Positions 24,606-33,895 are shown, counted from the first letter of the stretch. The stretch is DNA of 34,670 nucleotides from Proteobacteria bacterium SG_bin5 (GCA_002083475.1 LWDI01000066.1:1-34670); one strand, 5' to 3'. The notes: generated by a model from the sequence alone, not told the origin. Program-made: numbers and translations.

Positions 24606-27600
24606 TCACACATCGCCGTCGCTATGCCCGGCGGCGGTCCCGCCCGCGCTCGCCTTGCCTTCGGACTGCCACCAATAGGGGGCTTTCTTGCGCGTGCCCG
24701 TATCGACTTCGTCCATCGTCAGCGGATCGTACAAATGCCCGCCGAGCATCACCCGGTGCACCTTGTCCGAATTGCGAATGTCTTGCGTCGGATCGGCGTC
24801 GAGCACCACCAGATCGGCAAGCTTGCCGACTTCGAGCGAACCAATGTCCTTGGCATAGCCGAGCGACGTCGCCGGCATGATCGTCGCCGCGCGCAGGGCC
24901 TCGATCGGGCTCCAGCCGCCGCGCGCGAACGACCACATTTCCCAATGCGGCCCGAGCCCCGCCTGCTGGCCATGCGCGCCGATCGAGACCATCACGCCCT
25001 TGTCGGCGAGCTTCTTGGCCTCGCGCGCGCTGTCGTCATCGACATAATCCTCATCGGCCGCCAGGCCGCGGCGGACATTGGCGGCGGCGAGCGCGCCGGG
25101 CGGCTCGTGGCGGGTGAGGATCGGGTGTTTCCACACATCGGTGTGCGATCGCCAATAGGGATCGCCCGCCGGCCCGCCAAAGGTAACGACCAGGGTCGGG
25201 GTGTAATTGGTCTTGGTCTGCGACCAGAGCTGGACGACATCCTGATAGAACACGCTGAGCGGCACATTGTGTTCGACGGTCGAATTGCCGTCCATCACCA
25301 GCGACACATCCAGGTTGAACAGCGATCCGCCTTCGGGAACGACGTGCAGCCCCTCGGCCTGCGCGGCCTTCACCACCATCTGGCGCTGCTCGCGGCGCGG
25401 CTGGTTGTAATTCTTCACGCTCATCGCCCCTTCCGCCTTCAGCCGGCGCACATGGGCGAGCGCGTCCTCATAGCTGTCGATCTGGGCATAGATGCCGGGC
25501 GCCTTGGCGCCGTAGATGATCTCGGCGGTGGAGAAGGTGCGAGGGGCGAGGATCACGCCCGCGCGCTGCATTTCGGCGGCCGCCAATATTTCCGCCGCGC
25601 GGGACGAGGGGTCGTGGATCGTCGTCGTGCCCAGCGCGAGATTGGCGAGCGCCGACCAATTTTGCTGCGGCACCAGCTCGTCCTCGCCCTGGGGCCCGTG
25701 CGCGTGCGCGTCGATCAGCCCGGGGATGATCGTCTTGCCTTTCACGTCGATGATCTTGGCGCCCGCCGGCACGCTGACCGAGGCGCGCGGGCCGATCGCG
25801 GCGATGCGATCGCCCTGGATCACGATCACGCCATCGTCGATGATGCCGCCATCCGCCGCCGCCATCGTCACCAGCCGCGCGCCGGCGAGGACGACGGTGC
25901 CGCTCGGTTTGTCGCTCGCCACCTCCATCGCGAGCGACACGCCGCTTGACGGCGGCGCGAATTTGGCCGCGCCCTCGGCGGGCGGCGCCGAGGCGAAGAG
26001 CTGGCCCAGGTCCGCCGAATAGAGCGTCGGCCCCAGGCTCCAATGCACGCCCTTGCTCGACCAATTGATGAAATTCGCGCCGTCGGCGCTCACTTTGGTG
26101 ACGGGGAGCGGCCCGCCCTTTTGATCTGTCGAAACGTCTTGGGTGCCGGGCATCAGCGGCATCACGAACGCCTGATAATTTTGCCGGAACGCGACGAAGC
26201 CGCCATCGGGCGAGACCTGATAATCATTCACCAGCTCGCCGGTCGCGTGCGCCCGCTTCGCCTCGCCGTTCAGGTCGGTCGAGACGAGTTGGAGCTTGCC
26301 CTTTTCGGTCGCGGTGAAGAACAGCCGATCGTTGCTCGCCCCCCATTGCGGGTTGCCGCCGTCCTTGGCGACGCGCGTCATCGCGCCGCCGGTCGCGGCG
26401 ATGCGGTAGATGCCGGGATTTTCGCTCCAATTATCCGCTGTCAGCCCCTCGCCGGCGCGGCGTTCGAAGGCGATCGTCTTGCCGTCGGGCGAAAAGCGGG
26501 GGAGGGCGTAATGGCCCGGTTGCGGCGTCACGACGCGCGCCGCGCCGCCGCTCGCCGGCACCACCGCGACGCGGCCGAGCGTCTGGTCGTTCCAGGCGAC
26601 GAAGACGATCTGCTTGCCGTCGCGCGACCAGCTCGGCCACAGCTCGAAGCCGTCCTTGGCGCTCGTCAGCCGCCGCGCGCTGCCGCCGGCGGTGGGTTTG
26701 ATCCACAGCTTGCCGAGCGTTTCGAACACCACTTGCCTGCCATCGGGCGACACCGCCGCCCAGCGCGCCATTTTGGTGCCGAACTTGGCCGGCGCGACCT
26801 CGACCGGCGGGTGAGTCGCGTCGATCACGACGCGGCTGTCGTTCACGCGGAAGGGGATTTCGGCCGCGCCCGCGCCGTCCGCGCCCACCCGGCGCAGCTT
26901 GCCGCCCGCCCAAAAGACGATCTGCCGGCTGTCGGGCGTCCAGACCATATTGGGATAGACGCCGGTCACCGCCCAGGTTTCCTGCACGTCCTGGTCGAGC
27001 GCGTCATACACCTTGCGCTCTGCGCCCGAGACGAGGTCCTTCACGTATAGCTTGGAGCGCGCCCGCTCGCGGCGGACGAAAGCGATCAGCTTGCCGTCGG
27101 GCGAGGGGGTGGGGCGCACCGAGCCGCCGACCCCTTGCGCGACCGTCGTCACCTCACCGCTATCGAGATCATAGCGCTCGATGTGGAAGAGATCGGTGTT
27201 CGAATTCTGGGCATATTCGAAGATCGGCCCTGGGGTCACGTTGCGGGTGTAGTAAATGCCCTTGCCGTCGGGGGCGAAGATCGGCTCGCCCAATTCCTTT
27301 TGCAGGACCTCGCTCGCGCGCTTGACCAGCTGAACGCCGCCGCCGCCCGAGACGTGATAGAGCCACACCTCGCCCGTCCCCAGCGAACGCTGCGTCGTGA
27401 AATGCTTCTTCGCGACGATGAAGCGGCCGTCGGGGCTCCAGCTCGGCTGGTTGAGCAGGCGGAAATCCTCCTTGGTCAGCTGGCGCTTGTCGCCGCCGTC
27501 GAGGTTCATCAGCCACACATTGTCGCCGCCGCCGCGATCGGAGACGAAGGCGATGCGCTTGCCATCGGGCGAGAAGCGCGGCTGCTGATCGTAAGCCAGG

Positions 27601-27863
27601 CCGCTGGCGATCCGCGTCGGCGCGCCGCCCGCGATCGGCATGGTATAGATGTCGCCGAGCAGATCGAAGGCGATCGTCTTGCCGTCGGGCGAGACGTCGA
27701 CGTTCATCCAGCTGCCCTCGGCGACGTCGAGCTTCACTTCGCGCGTCGCCATGCCGGGCGGGGCGTTCACGTCCCATTTCGCTTTGGGCGGGTTCGCGGG
27801 CGGCGTCTGCGCGGCGGCGGCGGTGGAGGCGAGCAGGCTCGCGAGCAACAGGCGGCGGATCAT
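24606..27863 (-). CDS. Secreted TolB-type beta-propeller / amidohydrolase fusion
   Basis: This is a 1085-residue exported protein. The ATG at 27863 follows AAGGGGAA and yields a signal peptide (MIRRLLLASLLASTAAAAQ); the open frame upstream of it runs through REP-like DNA and is not credible. Residues about 40-640 hold repeated TolB/WD40-like blades with the recurring motifs SPDGKTIAF, PRFSPDGKRIAFVSD and SWSPDGRFI. From about residue 660 an amidohydrolase domain follows: GKTIIPGLIDAHAHG with metal ligands H720 and H722, later H in STVEHNV and IGAHGQQ, and the closing GSLEVGKLADLVVLDADP. Such fusions are probably periplasmic peptidases or cyclic-amide hydrolases (imidazolonepropionase/prolidase-like), but the substrate is unknown. 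Confidence 0.9.
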   Translation of the reverse strand: MIRRLLLASLLASTAAAAQTPPANPPKAKWDVNAPPGMATREVKLDVAEGSWMNVDVSPDGKTIAFDLLGDIYTMPIAGGAPTRIASGLAYDQQPRFSPDGKRIAFVSDRGGGDNVWLMNLDGGDKRQLTKEDFRLLNQPSWSPDGRFIVAKKHFTTQRSLGTGEVWLYHVSGGGGVQLVKRASEVLQKELGEPIFAPDGKGIYYTRNVTPGPIFEYAQNSNTDLFHIERYDLDSGEVTTVAQGVGGSVRPTPSPDGKLIAFVRRERARSKLYVKDLVSGAERKVYDALDQDVQETWAVTGVYPNMVWTPDSRQIVFWAGGKLRRVGADGAGAAEIPFRVNDSRVVIDATHPPVEVAPAKFGTKMARWAAVSPDGRQVVFETLGKLWIKPTAGGSARRLTSAKDGFELWPSWSRDGKQIVFVAWNDQTLGRVAVVPASGGAARVVTPQPGHYALPRFSPDGKTIAFERRAGEGLTADNWSENPGIYRIAATGGAMTRVAKDGGNPQWGASNDRLFFTATEKGKLQLVSTDLNGEAKRAHATGELVNDYQVSPDGGFVAFRQNYQAFVMPLMPGTQDVSTDQKGGPLPVTKVSADGANFINWSSKGVHWSLGPTLYSADLGQLFASAPPAEGAAKFAPPSSGVSLAMEVASDKPSGTVVLAGARLVTMAAADGGIIDDGVIVIQGDRIAAIGPRASVSVPAGAKIIDVKGKTIIPGLIDAHAHGPQGEDELVPQQNWSALANLALGTTTIHDPSSRAAEILAAAEMQRAGVILAPRTFSTAEIIYGAKAPGIYAQIDSYEDALAHVRRLKAEGAMSVKNYNQPRREQRQMVVKAAQAEGLHVVPEGGSLFNLDVSLVMDGNSTVEHNVPLSVFYQDVVQLWSQTKTNYTPTLVVTFGGPAGDPYWRSHTDVWKHPILTRHEPPGALAAANVRRGLAADEDYVDDDSAREAKKLADKGVMVSIGAHGQQAGLGPHWEMWSFARGGWSPIEALRAATIMPATSLGYAKDIGSLEVGKLADLVVLDADPTQDIRNSDKVHRVMLGGHLYDPLTMDEVDTGTRKKAPYWWQSEGKASAGGTAAGHSDGDV

Positions 27864-27973
27864 GCATTCCCCTTTTGATTTTCTGGTTTTGGTTTTCTGG
27901 GGCCGACTATGAGCGCGGATGAGCGGGCGAGGCAAGTTGGGCTTATGCGTCAGGGCCTTCAAAGCGCCCGAGA

Positions 27974-28053
27974 GCGTCGCCCCGGCGAAGGCCGGGGCCT
28001 TTGTGTAACGGTGCGCACCGGTTGCTCGAGGTCCCAGCTTTCGCTGGGACGAC
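27974..28053. repeat. Paired REP-like palindromes between amidohydrolase and ROK genes
   Basis: CGTCGCCCCGGCGAAGGCCG.. (from 27975) and ..CAGCTTTCGCTGGGACGACG (to 28054) are two hairpins in inverted orientation with outer CGTCG/CGACG ends. They resemble the pair at 311-392. This layout is common in Caulobacterales/Sphingomonadales intergenic DNA. No gene lies in the 256-bp gap that contains it. Confidence 0.7.
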
Positions 28054-28119
28054 GGATGGGGATGCGGACGTGGCGGACCCGCCTTGCTCCCCCCGCCGCG
28101 CGCGCCTAGCCTCGCGCGC

Positions 28120-29004
28120 ATGACCGACCCGCTCATCGCCGGCATCGAGCTTGGCGGCACCAAGATCGTCTGCCTGCTCGCGAGCGGCCCCCAGGACGTG
28201 CGCGACGAAGTGCGCCTGCCCACCACCAGCCCCGCCGAGACGCTGGCGGCGATCGAGGCGGTGCTCGATCGCTGGCGCGGTTTCGCGGCGATCGGGGTGG
28301 CGAGCTTCGGCCCGATCGATATCGATCGCGCGAGCCCCGGCTGGGGATCGATCACCGTCACCACCAAGCCCGGCTGGTCGCACACCGACATCGCGCGGCG
28401 CCTGATCGCGCGCTACGCGGTGCCGCTCGGCTTTCACACCGATGTGGTGGGCGCCGCGCTCGCCGAGGCCGAGTGGGGCGCGGCGCGGAGGCTCGCGGAC
28501 CTTGCCTATGTCACCGTCGGCACCGGGGTGGGCGCGGGGCTGGTCGCGGGCGGGCGGCCGCTCGATGGCCTGGCCCATGCCGAGCTCGGCCATTTGCGCC
28601 CGCGCCGCCTGCCGGGCGATGCGTTCGCGGGCACCTGCCCCTTTCACGGCGATTGTATCGAGGGGCTGGCGAGCGGCCCCGCGATCGCCGCGCGCGCCGG
28701 CCGCCCCGCGCCCGAGCTCGCCGCCGACGACCCCGCCTGGGATTTCGCCGCCGACGCGCTCGCCCAGCTCGCCCAGGCGCTGGTGCTGACCGGCGTGCCG
28801 CGCCGGATCGTCTGGGGCGGCGGGGTGATGGCGCAGCCCATGCTGCTCCCGCGCATCCGCTTGCGCCTCGCCGAGAGCCTGGGCGGCTATCTCGCGCTAA
28901 GCGCGCTCGACGATCTCGACACCTATCTCGTGCCCGCCGCGCTCGAAGGCCGCGCGGGACCGCTGGGCGCGGTGCTGCTCGGGCGGCTGGCGCTGGCGGG
29001 GTAG
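28120..29004 (+). CDS. ROK-family sugar kinase, fructokinase-like
   Basis: This 294-residue cytosolic kinase phosphorylates a hexose, probably fructose, with ATP. The ATP-phosphate loop is GIELGGTK (8-15), the catalytic base is D108 (FHTDVVGAALAEAE), and VTVGTGVGAGLV is the ROK glycine signature. A zinc site typical of the Bacillus YdhR fructokinase group is visible: H158 (AELGHLRPRR) with C173, H176 and C179 (GTCPFHGDC), followed by EGLASGPAI. I chose ATG 28120 since it starts the conserved core directly. There is no ribosome site and a CCTAGCCT upstream suggests a possible leaderless transcript. It stands alone, without sugar-transport neighbours. Confidence 0.9.
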   Translation: MTDPLIAGIELGGTKIVCLLASGPQDVRDEVRLPTTSPAETLAAIEAVLDRWRGFAAIGVASFGPIDIDRASPGWGSITVTTKPGWSHTDIARRLIARYAVPLGFHTDVVGAALAEAEWGAARRLADLAYVTVGTGVGAGLVAGGRPLDGLAHAELGHLRPRRLPGDAFAGTCPFHGDCIEGLASGPAIAARAGRPAPELAADDPAWDFAADALAQLAQALVLTGVPRRIVWGGGVMAQPMLLPRIRLRLAESLGGYLALSALDDLDTYLVPAALEGRAGPLGAVLLGRLALAG

Positions 29005-29175
29005 CAAGCGCGCGAAGGGCGCCACTCGGCGCTACCACGTCCTGGGAGCCGCTAGCCCGACGGATGCGAAAAGGGACGTCTCCCCGAATGCGCCTTTCGC
29101 TGGTCGGCGCGAAGGGCTATTCTCGCGCCAACGAAACACGGTGCTCACGACAACGACTCGAACGGGGAGGCGGGC

Positions 29176-30501
29176 ATGCGGCTTTGGTTCGTGGCGACGA
29201 CGGCGCTTGGCGTCGTGGCGGCGGGAAGTTGGGCGGCGGGAAGTTGGGCGGTGGCGCAATCGCAGGCGCCGGTTCGTCTGGGGCCGCCGCCGGGTGGAAC
29301 GGTCAGCTATCGGATCAAGGCGGATACCATGTCCGGCTTCGGCGCGGGGATGATGAACGCGCGCGGTGGCCTCGGCATGATCGGCGCGATGATGCGCGAC
29401 GGGATGAGCGACGACGCCAGCAACCGCTCGCTCTGGCTCGAACTCGGCAGCAACCGCACCCCCGCCGGCGCGCCCACTGCCGAGCATCTGCCGCCCGCCG
29501 GGCTCGGCCTCGGCCCGTCGATCCCGCTGGTCACGCCGCGCCCGTTGGTTCAGGGTCGGCCGGAGCCCGGCGACGAGCGGGATCCCGAGCGGCCCGAAGG
29601 GCGGCTGATGATCTTCTGGGGCTGCGGCGCGGCGACGCGGCCGGGGCAGCCGGTGGTCATCGATTTCGCCAAGATGTACGATCAACTCTCCGAGCAGATG
29701 AAGTCGATGGCGCGGATGCGGTCGCGCCAGGGCATGGGCGGCATGCCGGGGATGGGCGGCATGGGCGCCATGGCGGGCATGGGCGCCGGGTCCGCCGGGT
29801 CCGCGGGGCGCGGCCGCTATGCGACGATCGGCGAATGGCCCAATGATCGGATGCGGCGCACGGTCACCGCGCGCTCGAGCCTGGTCGGCGATCATGTGAT
29901 CAAGGGCAATTACAGCCCCGAAATCCGCTTCACCATGGCGCCCGACCAGGATTTCCTGGCGCCGATGCGGTTCACCCAGAGCGGCAAGACGCCGGCGGGC
30001 GCGATGGCGCTCGCCTGGAACCCAGTGCCGAACGCGCTCGGCTATTTCTTGACCGCGGTCGGCGGCGGCGAGGACAAGACGATGGTCATCTGGACCTCGA
30101 GCGAGGTGCAGGACGGGCAGCAGCCCGACGATTTCGCGAGCGCCGATCAAGTCGCGCGGCTGGTGCAGGCGAAAACCGTGCTCGCGCCCGCGACCACGCA
30201 ATGCGCGATCCCGACCGAGGCGGCGCGCCGGATGGGCCAGGGCGGCGTTTTGTCGGCGATCGCCTATGGCCCGACCCACAGCTTCAGCTACCCGCCGCGC
30301 CCGCCCAAGGCGCTCCCGACCTGGGCGCCCGATTGGGTGACCCGCGTCGCGACGCGCTCGACCTACTTCACCTTCTTGGGGATGCGCGACCAGATGCGCG
30401 AGGACGGCGATCCGACCGGCGGCGAAGGCGCAGGCGAGGGCGGGGCCCGGCCCAAGCCGAAGAAGAAGCGCAACCCGTTCGGCCTGCCGATGCCGTTTTA
30501 G
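29176..30501 (+). CDS. Exported Met/Gly-rich protein of unknown function
   Basis: This 441-residue protein is preceded by a good GGGGAGG site. It starts with a signal peptide (MRLWFVATTALGVVAAGSWA) that contains a perfect 15-bp tandem duplication. I do not recognise a domain. Residues about 40-75 and 175-215 are Met/Gly-rich, the latter a run of GM/GGM units. Between them lies a beta-rich segment with RLMIFWGCGAATRPGQPVVIDF, and the C-terminal half has an alternating beta pattern (ALAWNPVPNALGYFLTAVG, resembling a fibronectin-like strand pair) and ends in a Lys/Arg-rich tail. Similar orphan secreted proteins occur in sphingomonads. The Met-rich loop could bind copper or silver (speculation), but no metal genes are nearby. 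Confidence 0.75.
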   Translation: MRLWFVATTALGVVAAGSWAAGSWAVAQSQAPVRLGPPPGGTVSYRIKADTMSGFGAGMMNARGGLGMIGAMMRDGMSDDASNRSLWLELGSNRTPAGAPTAEHLPPAGLGLGPSIPLVTPRPLVQGRPEPGDERDPERPEGRLMIFWGCGAATRPGQPVVIDFAKMYDQLSEQMKSMARMRSRQGMGGMPGMGGMGAMAGMGAGSAGSAGRGRYATIGEWPNDRMRRTVTARSSLVGDHVIKGNYSPEIRFTMAPDQDFLAPMRFTQSGKTPAGAMALAWNPVPNALGYFLTAVGGGEDKTMVIWTSSEVQDGQQPDDFASADQVARLVQAKTVLAPATTQCAIPTEAARRMGQGGVLSAIAYGPTHSFSYPPRPPKALPTWAPDWVTRVATRSTYFTFLGMRDQMREDGDPTGGEGAGEGGARPKPKKKRNPFGLPMPF

Positions 30502-30903
30502 GGGGGGCGATCGGTCGCGCCTGGATTTGGCTTGCTCGGGGGGTTGGGTGATTTTGGTAGGCTGAGATTGCGGATGGCGGGTTTGCGCCTCAGTTTCGGC
30601 CATTCGGCGTTTCTGGGCGCTGTCCCGGAACCTGCCGTTCGTTCACCTTGCTTGTGGCGGCGATCGGAAGCGACCGACATCGGCGACTTTGTGGCCCAAC
30701 AGCTCTGCGCTCCAGCGAAAGGTCATCGCCAGGGGTGCGATCGAAAGCAGCAATTTTGTCGCATCATGAACGATCTATCTTCAACATGCCTATTGCTAGC
30801 TCAGTTGGCCGATTAATGTTACCAATCATCTTGCGAGGGTACATCAGCTAGCGCACTATATGCTTATCTTTGGTCAACGTTATGAACGGTCTGTGAGGGA
30901 GGC
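30502..30903. other. Gene-poor 400-bp leader of the atypical segment
   Basis: No convincing gene is present. Composition changes across it: 27 of 60 bases are G/C at 30781-30840, against 46 of 60 at 28921-28980. The last 130 bp are AT-rich and should contain the promoter for the metallopeptidase gene. A TTGCGA at 30831 and TATATG at 30857 are weak candidates with too wide a spacing (20 bp). One short open frame (30532-30816) has no recognisable protein features and might be a decayed coding remnant. I see no integrase, att repeat or insertion sequence. Confidence 0.5.
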
Positions 30904-32958
30904 ATGAGCTGCAAACTAGTCAAGCCGTTGATTGTTGTCAGTTTGGCATGGCTTCCACTTTTACCCAGCGTGGTACTCGCGAAGCAACAGACGGCCTCGG
31001 GTCAATCCGCGCCGCTCTCCGCTGAGGAGGCCTCCAACTTGTACAGGGAGACAGTCGGTCGGCTCCAGGGCAAGCTCAGCCTGGAGGCCTTTGTGCGGAT
31101 CAAGGCGGATCTGGACCGGGTCTTGGCTTCCGCCGACCCGCCCCGCGAGGCGTTCCCGCGTTACCGGAACCTGCGGAGCAGTACCGGCGACTATGCAGGC
31201 GTGATCGAGCTGTACGAGAAGGAGCTTAAGCGGTTCCCGGCGGATAGCACACTCGCGGACGACTATGGCAGCTGGATCATCGAGCACCAGTTCGGCGGAG
31301 AAAAGCTGCCTGGGCTTGCGGATCGGCTCTCGCGGGATCCGGCGAAGCAGGCGCTGTTCCGAACCTATGCTGCCGCGATGGCCGGAGATTTTCCGGGGCT
31401 GAAGCGGGCGCTGGCAACCGTGCGGACCAGCAATCCCACCACTTTCCGCCGATTGCGTGATCGTCCGCGCGCGGCACGCGAGGCAGGGCCGACGTTGCCC
31501 GCCGCCGCGCCCGACGGCTTGGCGAGCGCGCATCGCTTCCCTTCCGACAAGAACTGGCGCGCCTGCTATGTCGAGGACATGCAGGCGCGCCTGCAGAATC
31601 CCGCTTGGCTTGCGCCGGATTTCGCCCAGTCGGTCAATCTTGTGGGCAAGGCCTTTCCGCAATATGCGCGCGAGGAGGTCGTCAAGGAGCTGGGCCAGCG
31701 GTTCCTCACCCGTTTCACCGAGTGGAAATCTTCGCAGCGCCTGCTGTCGGCGTCGACGCTGATCGAAGCGGATCCCCTCATAAAAACCCATCCGCTCAAG
31801 GATTATACGCTCGACACGGTCCAATCGGACTATGTCGACGCCTTCTATGCGCGCGTGCCAGACGACTTTCAGTGCGCCAAGCCCGGCGTGGTGCGGCAGA
31901 CGGGGGATGCGGCGAACTTCATCCTGGTCAGCGCGCCGACGATCGGGTTCATAGATGCGATGCTGGCGATGGCCTTCGCGACTCTCGATGTCTCAATCGG
32001 CGAAGTCAATTCGGTGGAGGAGTTCGAGACGCGCGCGGACATGGAAGCATTCAACCTGGCTCTGCGCGACGACTATCGACGTTACGCTGGGGCTTTCTCT
32101 GCGATGGTGGACGGCAAGTTCGAATCTTCCATCGTTTCTAGCAAGGTCGGCCAGATCCAAGGTCTCGAAAAGTTCGAGACGGCGCTGCGACGGTGGCTGA
32201 TCGCGTTCGTCTTGGCGCATGAAGTCGCGCATATGCAGCTCGACCATGCCCCGATACGCGTCCAGGACACTACGGTCGGCGAGGTCGCGCGGAGCTGGCA
32301 GCAGGAGATCGCCGCCGATATCTCGGCCGCCGAGAGCCTTCAGCGCATCGCGCGCGCCGATCCGCGCTTCGCCAATCCCCAAGATCGAGCCGCCGCGCTG
32401 CTGGCCGGACGGATGTACCTGTCCTTCTGGGAGGTGTTCGAGCGGGCCCGCGACGCGCGCGAAACCGGCGCGGTGTTCGCGCGCAATGCCTGGGCGTGGG
32501 ACACGGTTACAAGTGGCGCCGAAGCCGGCGCCGAGCTAATTTCCAGCGATTGCTTCCCTTCGAGGGACGGTGACCGCACGATCTGCTCGTCGGTGACGCA
32601 ATTCAATCAAAGCGCGAACACGCCGGAGACTCGCCAGGAAAGCGAGTTTATGGCTGCGCTGGAGCCACTGAACCGGACGTTGCTGGAGCACGACGGGCCC
32701 TCCGCCGACGATCCGGCCATTGGGCTGCGCTCCACCCATCCCGTGATCCGATCGCGTATCAACCGAAGCTTTGTGGATTTCCACCAGAGCATCGCGCTGG
32801 CGCAGCCGGACGACGCGACCAAACACTATCTCCTGCTCGGACTGATATTGATAGATCAGATGCGCTACGTCGGCTCGGGGGTGCAGGAACATCTTTCGCG
32901 GCAGGCCGTCGACCGGATCATTTCCGACACTGCATATGAAGTCGACGGGGCAGGTTGA
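30904..32958 (+). CDS. Exported M48-like zinc metallopeptidase with helical N-terminal region
   Basis: This 684-residue protein starts at ATG 30904 behind GAGGGAGG. Residues 1-27 form a signal peptide (LIVVSLAWLPLLPSVVLA). Residues about 60-190 are helical and TPR-like (AFPRYRNLRSSTGDYAGVIELYEKEL). The catalytic part has H439-E-V-A-H443 within LAHEVAHMQLDHAPI, a third ligand E468 with D472 (QQEIAADISAAE), and a late S610-T-H-P motif before RSRI. This HExxH..ExxxD..STHP order is that of M48-type gluzincins, but the 684-residue layout with the helical front is not one I know. It is the first gene of a tight three-gene unit. Codon choice and GC are unlike the flanking genes, suggesting acquisition by transfer. 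Confidence 0.7.
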   Translation: MSCKLVKPLIVVSLAWLPLLPSVVLAKQQTASGQSAPLSAEEASNLYRETVGRLQGKLSLEAFVRIKADLDRVLASADPPREAFPRYRNLRSSTGDYAGVIELYEKELKRFPADSTLADDYGSWIIEHQFGGEKLPGLADRLSRDPAKQALFRTYAAAMAGDFPGLKRALATVRTSNPTTFRRLRDRPRAAREAGPTLPAAAPDGLASAHRFPSDKNWRACYVEDMQARLQNPAWLAPDFAQSVNLVGKAFPQYAREEVVKELGQRFLTRFTEWKSSQRLLSASTLIEADPLIKTHPLKDYTLDTVQSDYVDAFYARVPDDFQCAKPGVVRQTGDAANFILVSAPTIGFIDAMLAMAFATLDVSIGEVNSVEEFETRADMEAFNLALRDDYRRYAGAFSAMVDGKFESSIVSSKVGQIQGLEKFETALRRWLIAFVLAHEVAHMQLDHAPIRVQDTTVGEVARSWQQEIAADISAAESLQRIARADPRFANPQDRAAALLAGRMYLSFWEVFERARDARETGAVFARNAWAWDTVTSGAEAGAELISSDCFPSRDGDRTICSSVTQFNQSANTPETRQESEFMAALEPLNRTLLEHDGPSADDPAIGLRSTHPVIRSRINRSFVDFHQSIALAQPDDATKHYLLLGLILIDQMRYVGSGVQEHLSRQAVDRIISDTAYEVDGAG

Positions 32959-32993
32959 CGGCGCCCGTGGCATGAATCTTTGGGGGACATGCG

Positions 32994-33371
32994 ATGCGAT
33001 TGATCATTTTGCTCCTGCTTGTGGCAGCCACCGCGACGCCGGCATTCGCGAATGCACCGCCTGCGAGCGATGCCGCGTCGACGTTCGCAGCCGAGAATTA
33101 TCTCACCAGCCGCGAGTTCATCATTTCGGTCATGGTGCTCGCGTTCGGCCTGCTGATGGCCGCCGCCGGCATCTATATGAAGCGCGCGACCGAGATGGAG
33201 TCGAACGACATCATTCGTTTCATGGCGCTGATCATCGTGGTCATCGGCACGCTCTTTCTGGTCGCTAGCGGCTATAGCGCGGTCGACATCGCGCCGGCGC
33301 TCGGATTGCTCGGTACGATCGCCGGCTATCTGCTTGGCCGGTCTAGCAAGTCCGGGGAGGGCAGGGAATGA
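32994..33371 (+). CDS. Small multi-span membrane protein of unknown function
   Basis: This 125-residue protein has GGGGGA 6 nt before the ATG. It begins with a cleavable-looking signal (MRLIILLLLVAATATPAFA), then a short extracytoplasmic segment. Two clear membrane helices follow (FIISVMVLAFGLLMAAAGIYM and, after a charged loop MKRATEMESND, FMALIIVVIGTLFLVASGY) and a third hydrophobic stretch (APALGLLGTIAGYLLG), ending in a charged tail. I do not recognise a family. It lies 35 bp after the metallopeptidase gene and overlaps the next start by 4 bp, so it belongs to the same operon and may anchor or guide the exported partners (inference). Confidence 0.7.
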   Translation: MRLIILLLLVAATATPAFANAPPASDAASTFAAENYLTSREFIISVMVLAFGLLMAAAGIYMKRATEMESNDIIRFMALIIVVIGTLFLVASGYSAVDIAPALGLLGTIAGYLLGRSSKSGEGRE

Positions 33372-33895
33372 TGGTTCTCGCGATCTGGTTAGCACCGATT
33401 ATGGCGACTACCTCGCTGGCGGTCATAGATCGCCGCGAGGATAGCCAGACGAGCGACACGCTCGCCAGACCGCCCGCCAATGCGCAGCAAGCGGACAGGA
33501 TGGCGTGCGCCGCAGCGCCATGTCAGGATGCTGCGAACGGAGCCTGGCCACCGTCGAGCACCTCCGTGCTGCCGGGCAATGTCTTGGCATTGCGCAATCG
33601 TACTGGCACGACGATTTATTTCCGGCTCCAGATCGGTACCAGCTCGACGGAATGGCACCTGTACCGCCTGGCGCCGGGAATCGAGGTGGAACCTCGATTC
33701 ACTAGCCTATGGGCGTCTGTAACCACCGGCACCTCGTCTTTCGCCGCGCCCAACCTGGGCGGGCTAGCTTCGGAGCGCGCCACGCGGGGCGGCACCTTCT
33801 TTCGCCGGCTGAAAGGAGGGAAGCGCTACGACCTATGCTGGGTCGCGGGCGAACGCCGCTTCGTCATCGAAGAGCGACGCGAGAAACTATGCTAA
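33368..33895 (+). CDS. Small exported protein of unknown function
   Basis: This 175-residue protein is translationally coupled to the preceding gene (ATGA overlap). The N-terminus (MVLAIWLAPIMATTSLAV) is a likely signal or anchor, followed by a low-complexity Ser/Ala/Gln region with two Cys (MACAAAPCQD) and then a beta-rich domain. That domain reads NRTGTTIYFRLQIGTSSTEWHLYRLAPGIEVE, with the protein ending in KRYDLCWVAGERRFVIEERREKLC. Four Cys suggest disulfides and an extracytoplasmic location. The beta pattern around NRTGTTIYFRL resembles small exported beta-sandwich proteins, but I recognise no family. It is the third gene of the metallopeptidase cluster. Confidence 0.65.
   Translation: MMVLAIWLAPIMATTSLAVIDRREDSQTSDTLARPPANAQQADRMACAAAPCQDAANGAWPPSSTSVLPGNVLALRNRTGTTIYFRLQIGTSSTEWHLYRLAPGIEVEPRFTSLWASVTTGTSSFAAPNLGGLASERATRGGTFFRRLKGGKRYDLCWVAGERRFVIEERREKLC

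Noticed and set aside
27864..28391. 176-residue N-terminal extension of the amidohydrolase fusion
   Set aside because: It reads through the REP-like repeats and the ROK gene on the other strand; the ATG at 27863 has a ribosome site and a signal peptide.
30797..30808. TAGCTCAGTTGG, identical to a typical tRNA D-arm, near the left end of the atypical segment
   Set aside because: The flanks do not fold: there is no matching GAGC for the D stem, no anticodon arm and no T arm. It could be a remnant of a tRNA or att site, but 12 bases alone are not enough evidence.
30502..30903. Possible left att site for an island inserted at tRNA-Arg
   Set aside because: I looked for a direct repeat of the tRNA 3' end (CGGCAGGGTTCGAACC) and found none. 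No integrase is present either, so island boundaries cannot be claimed.
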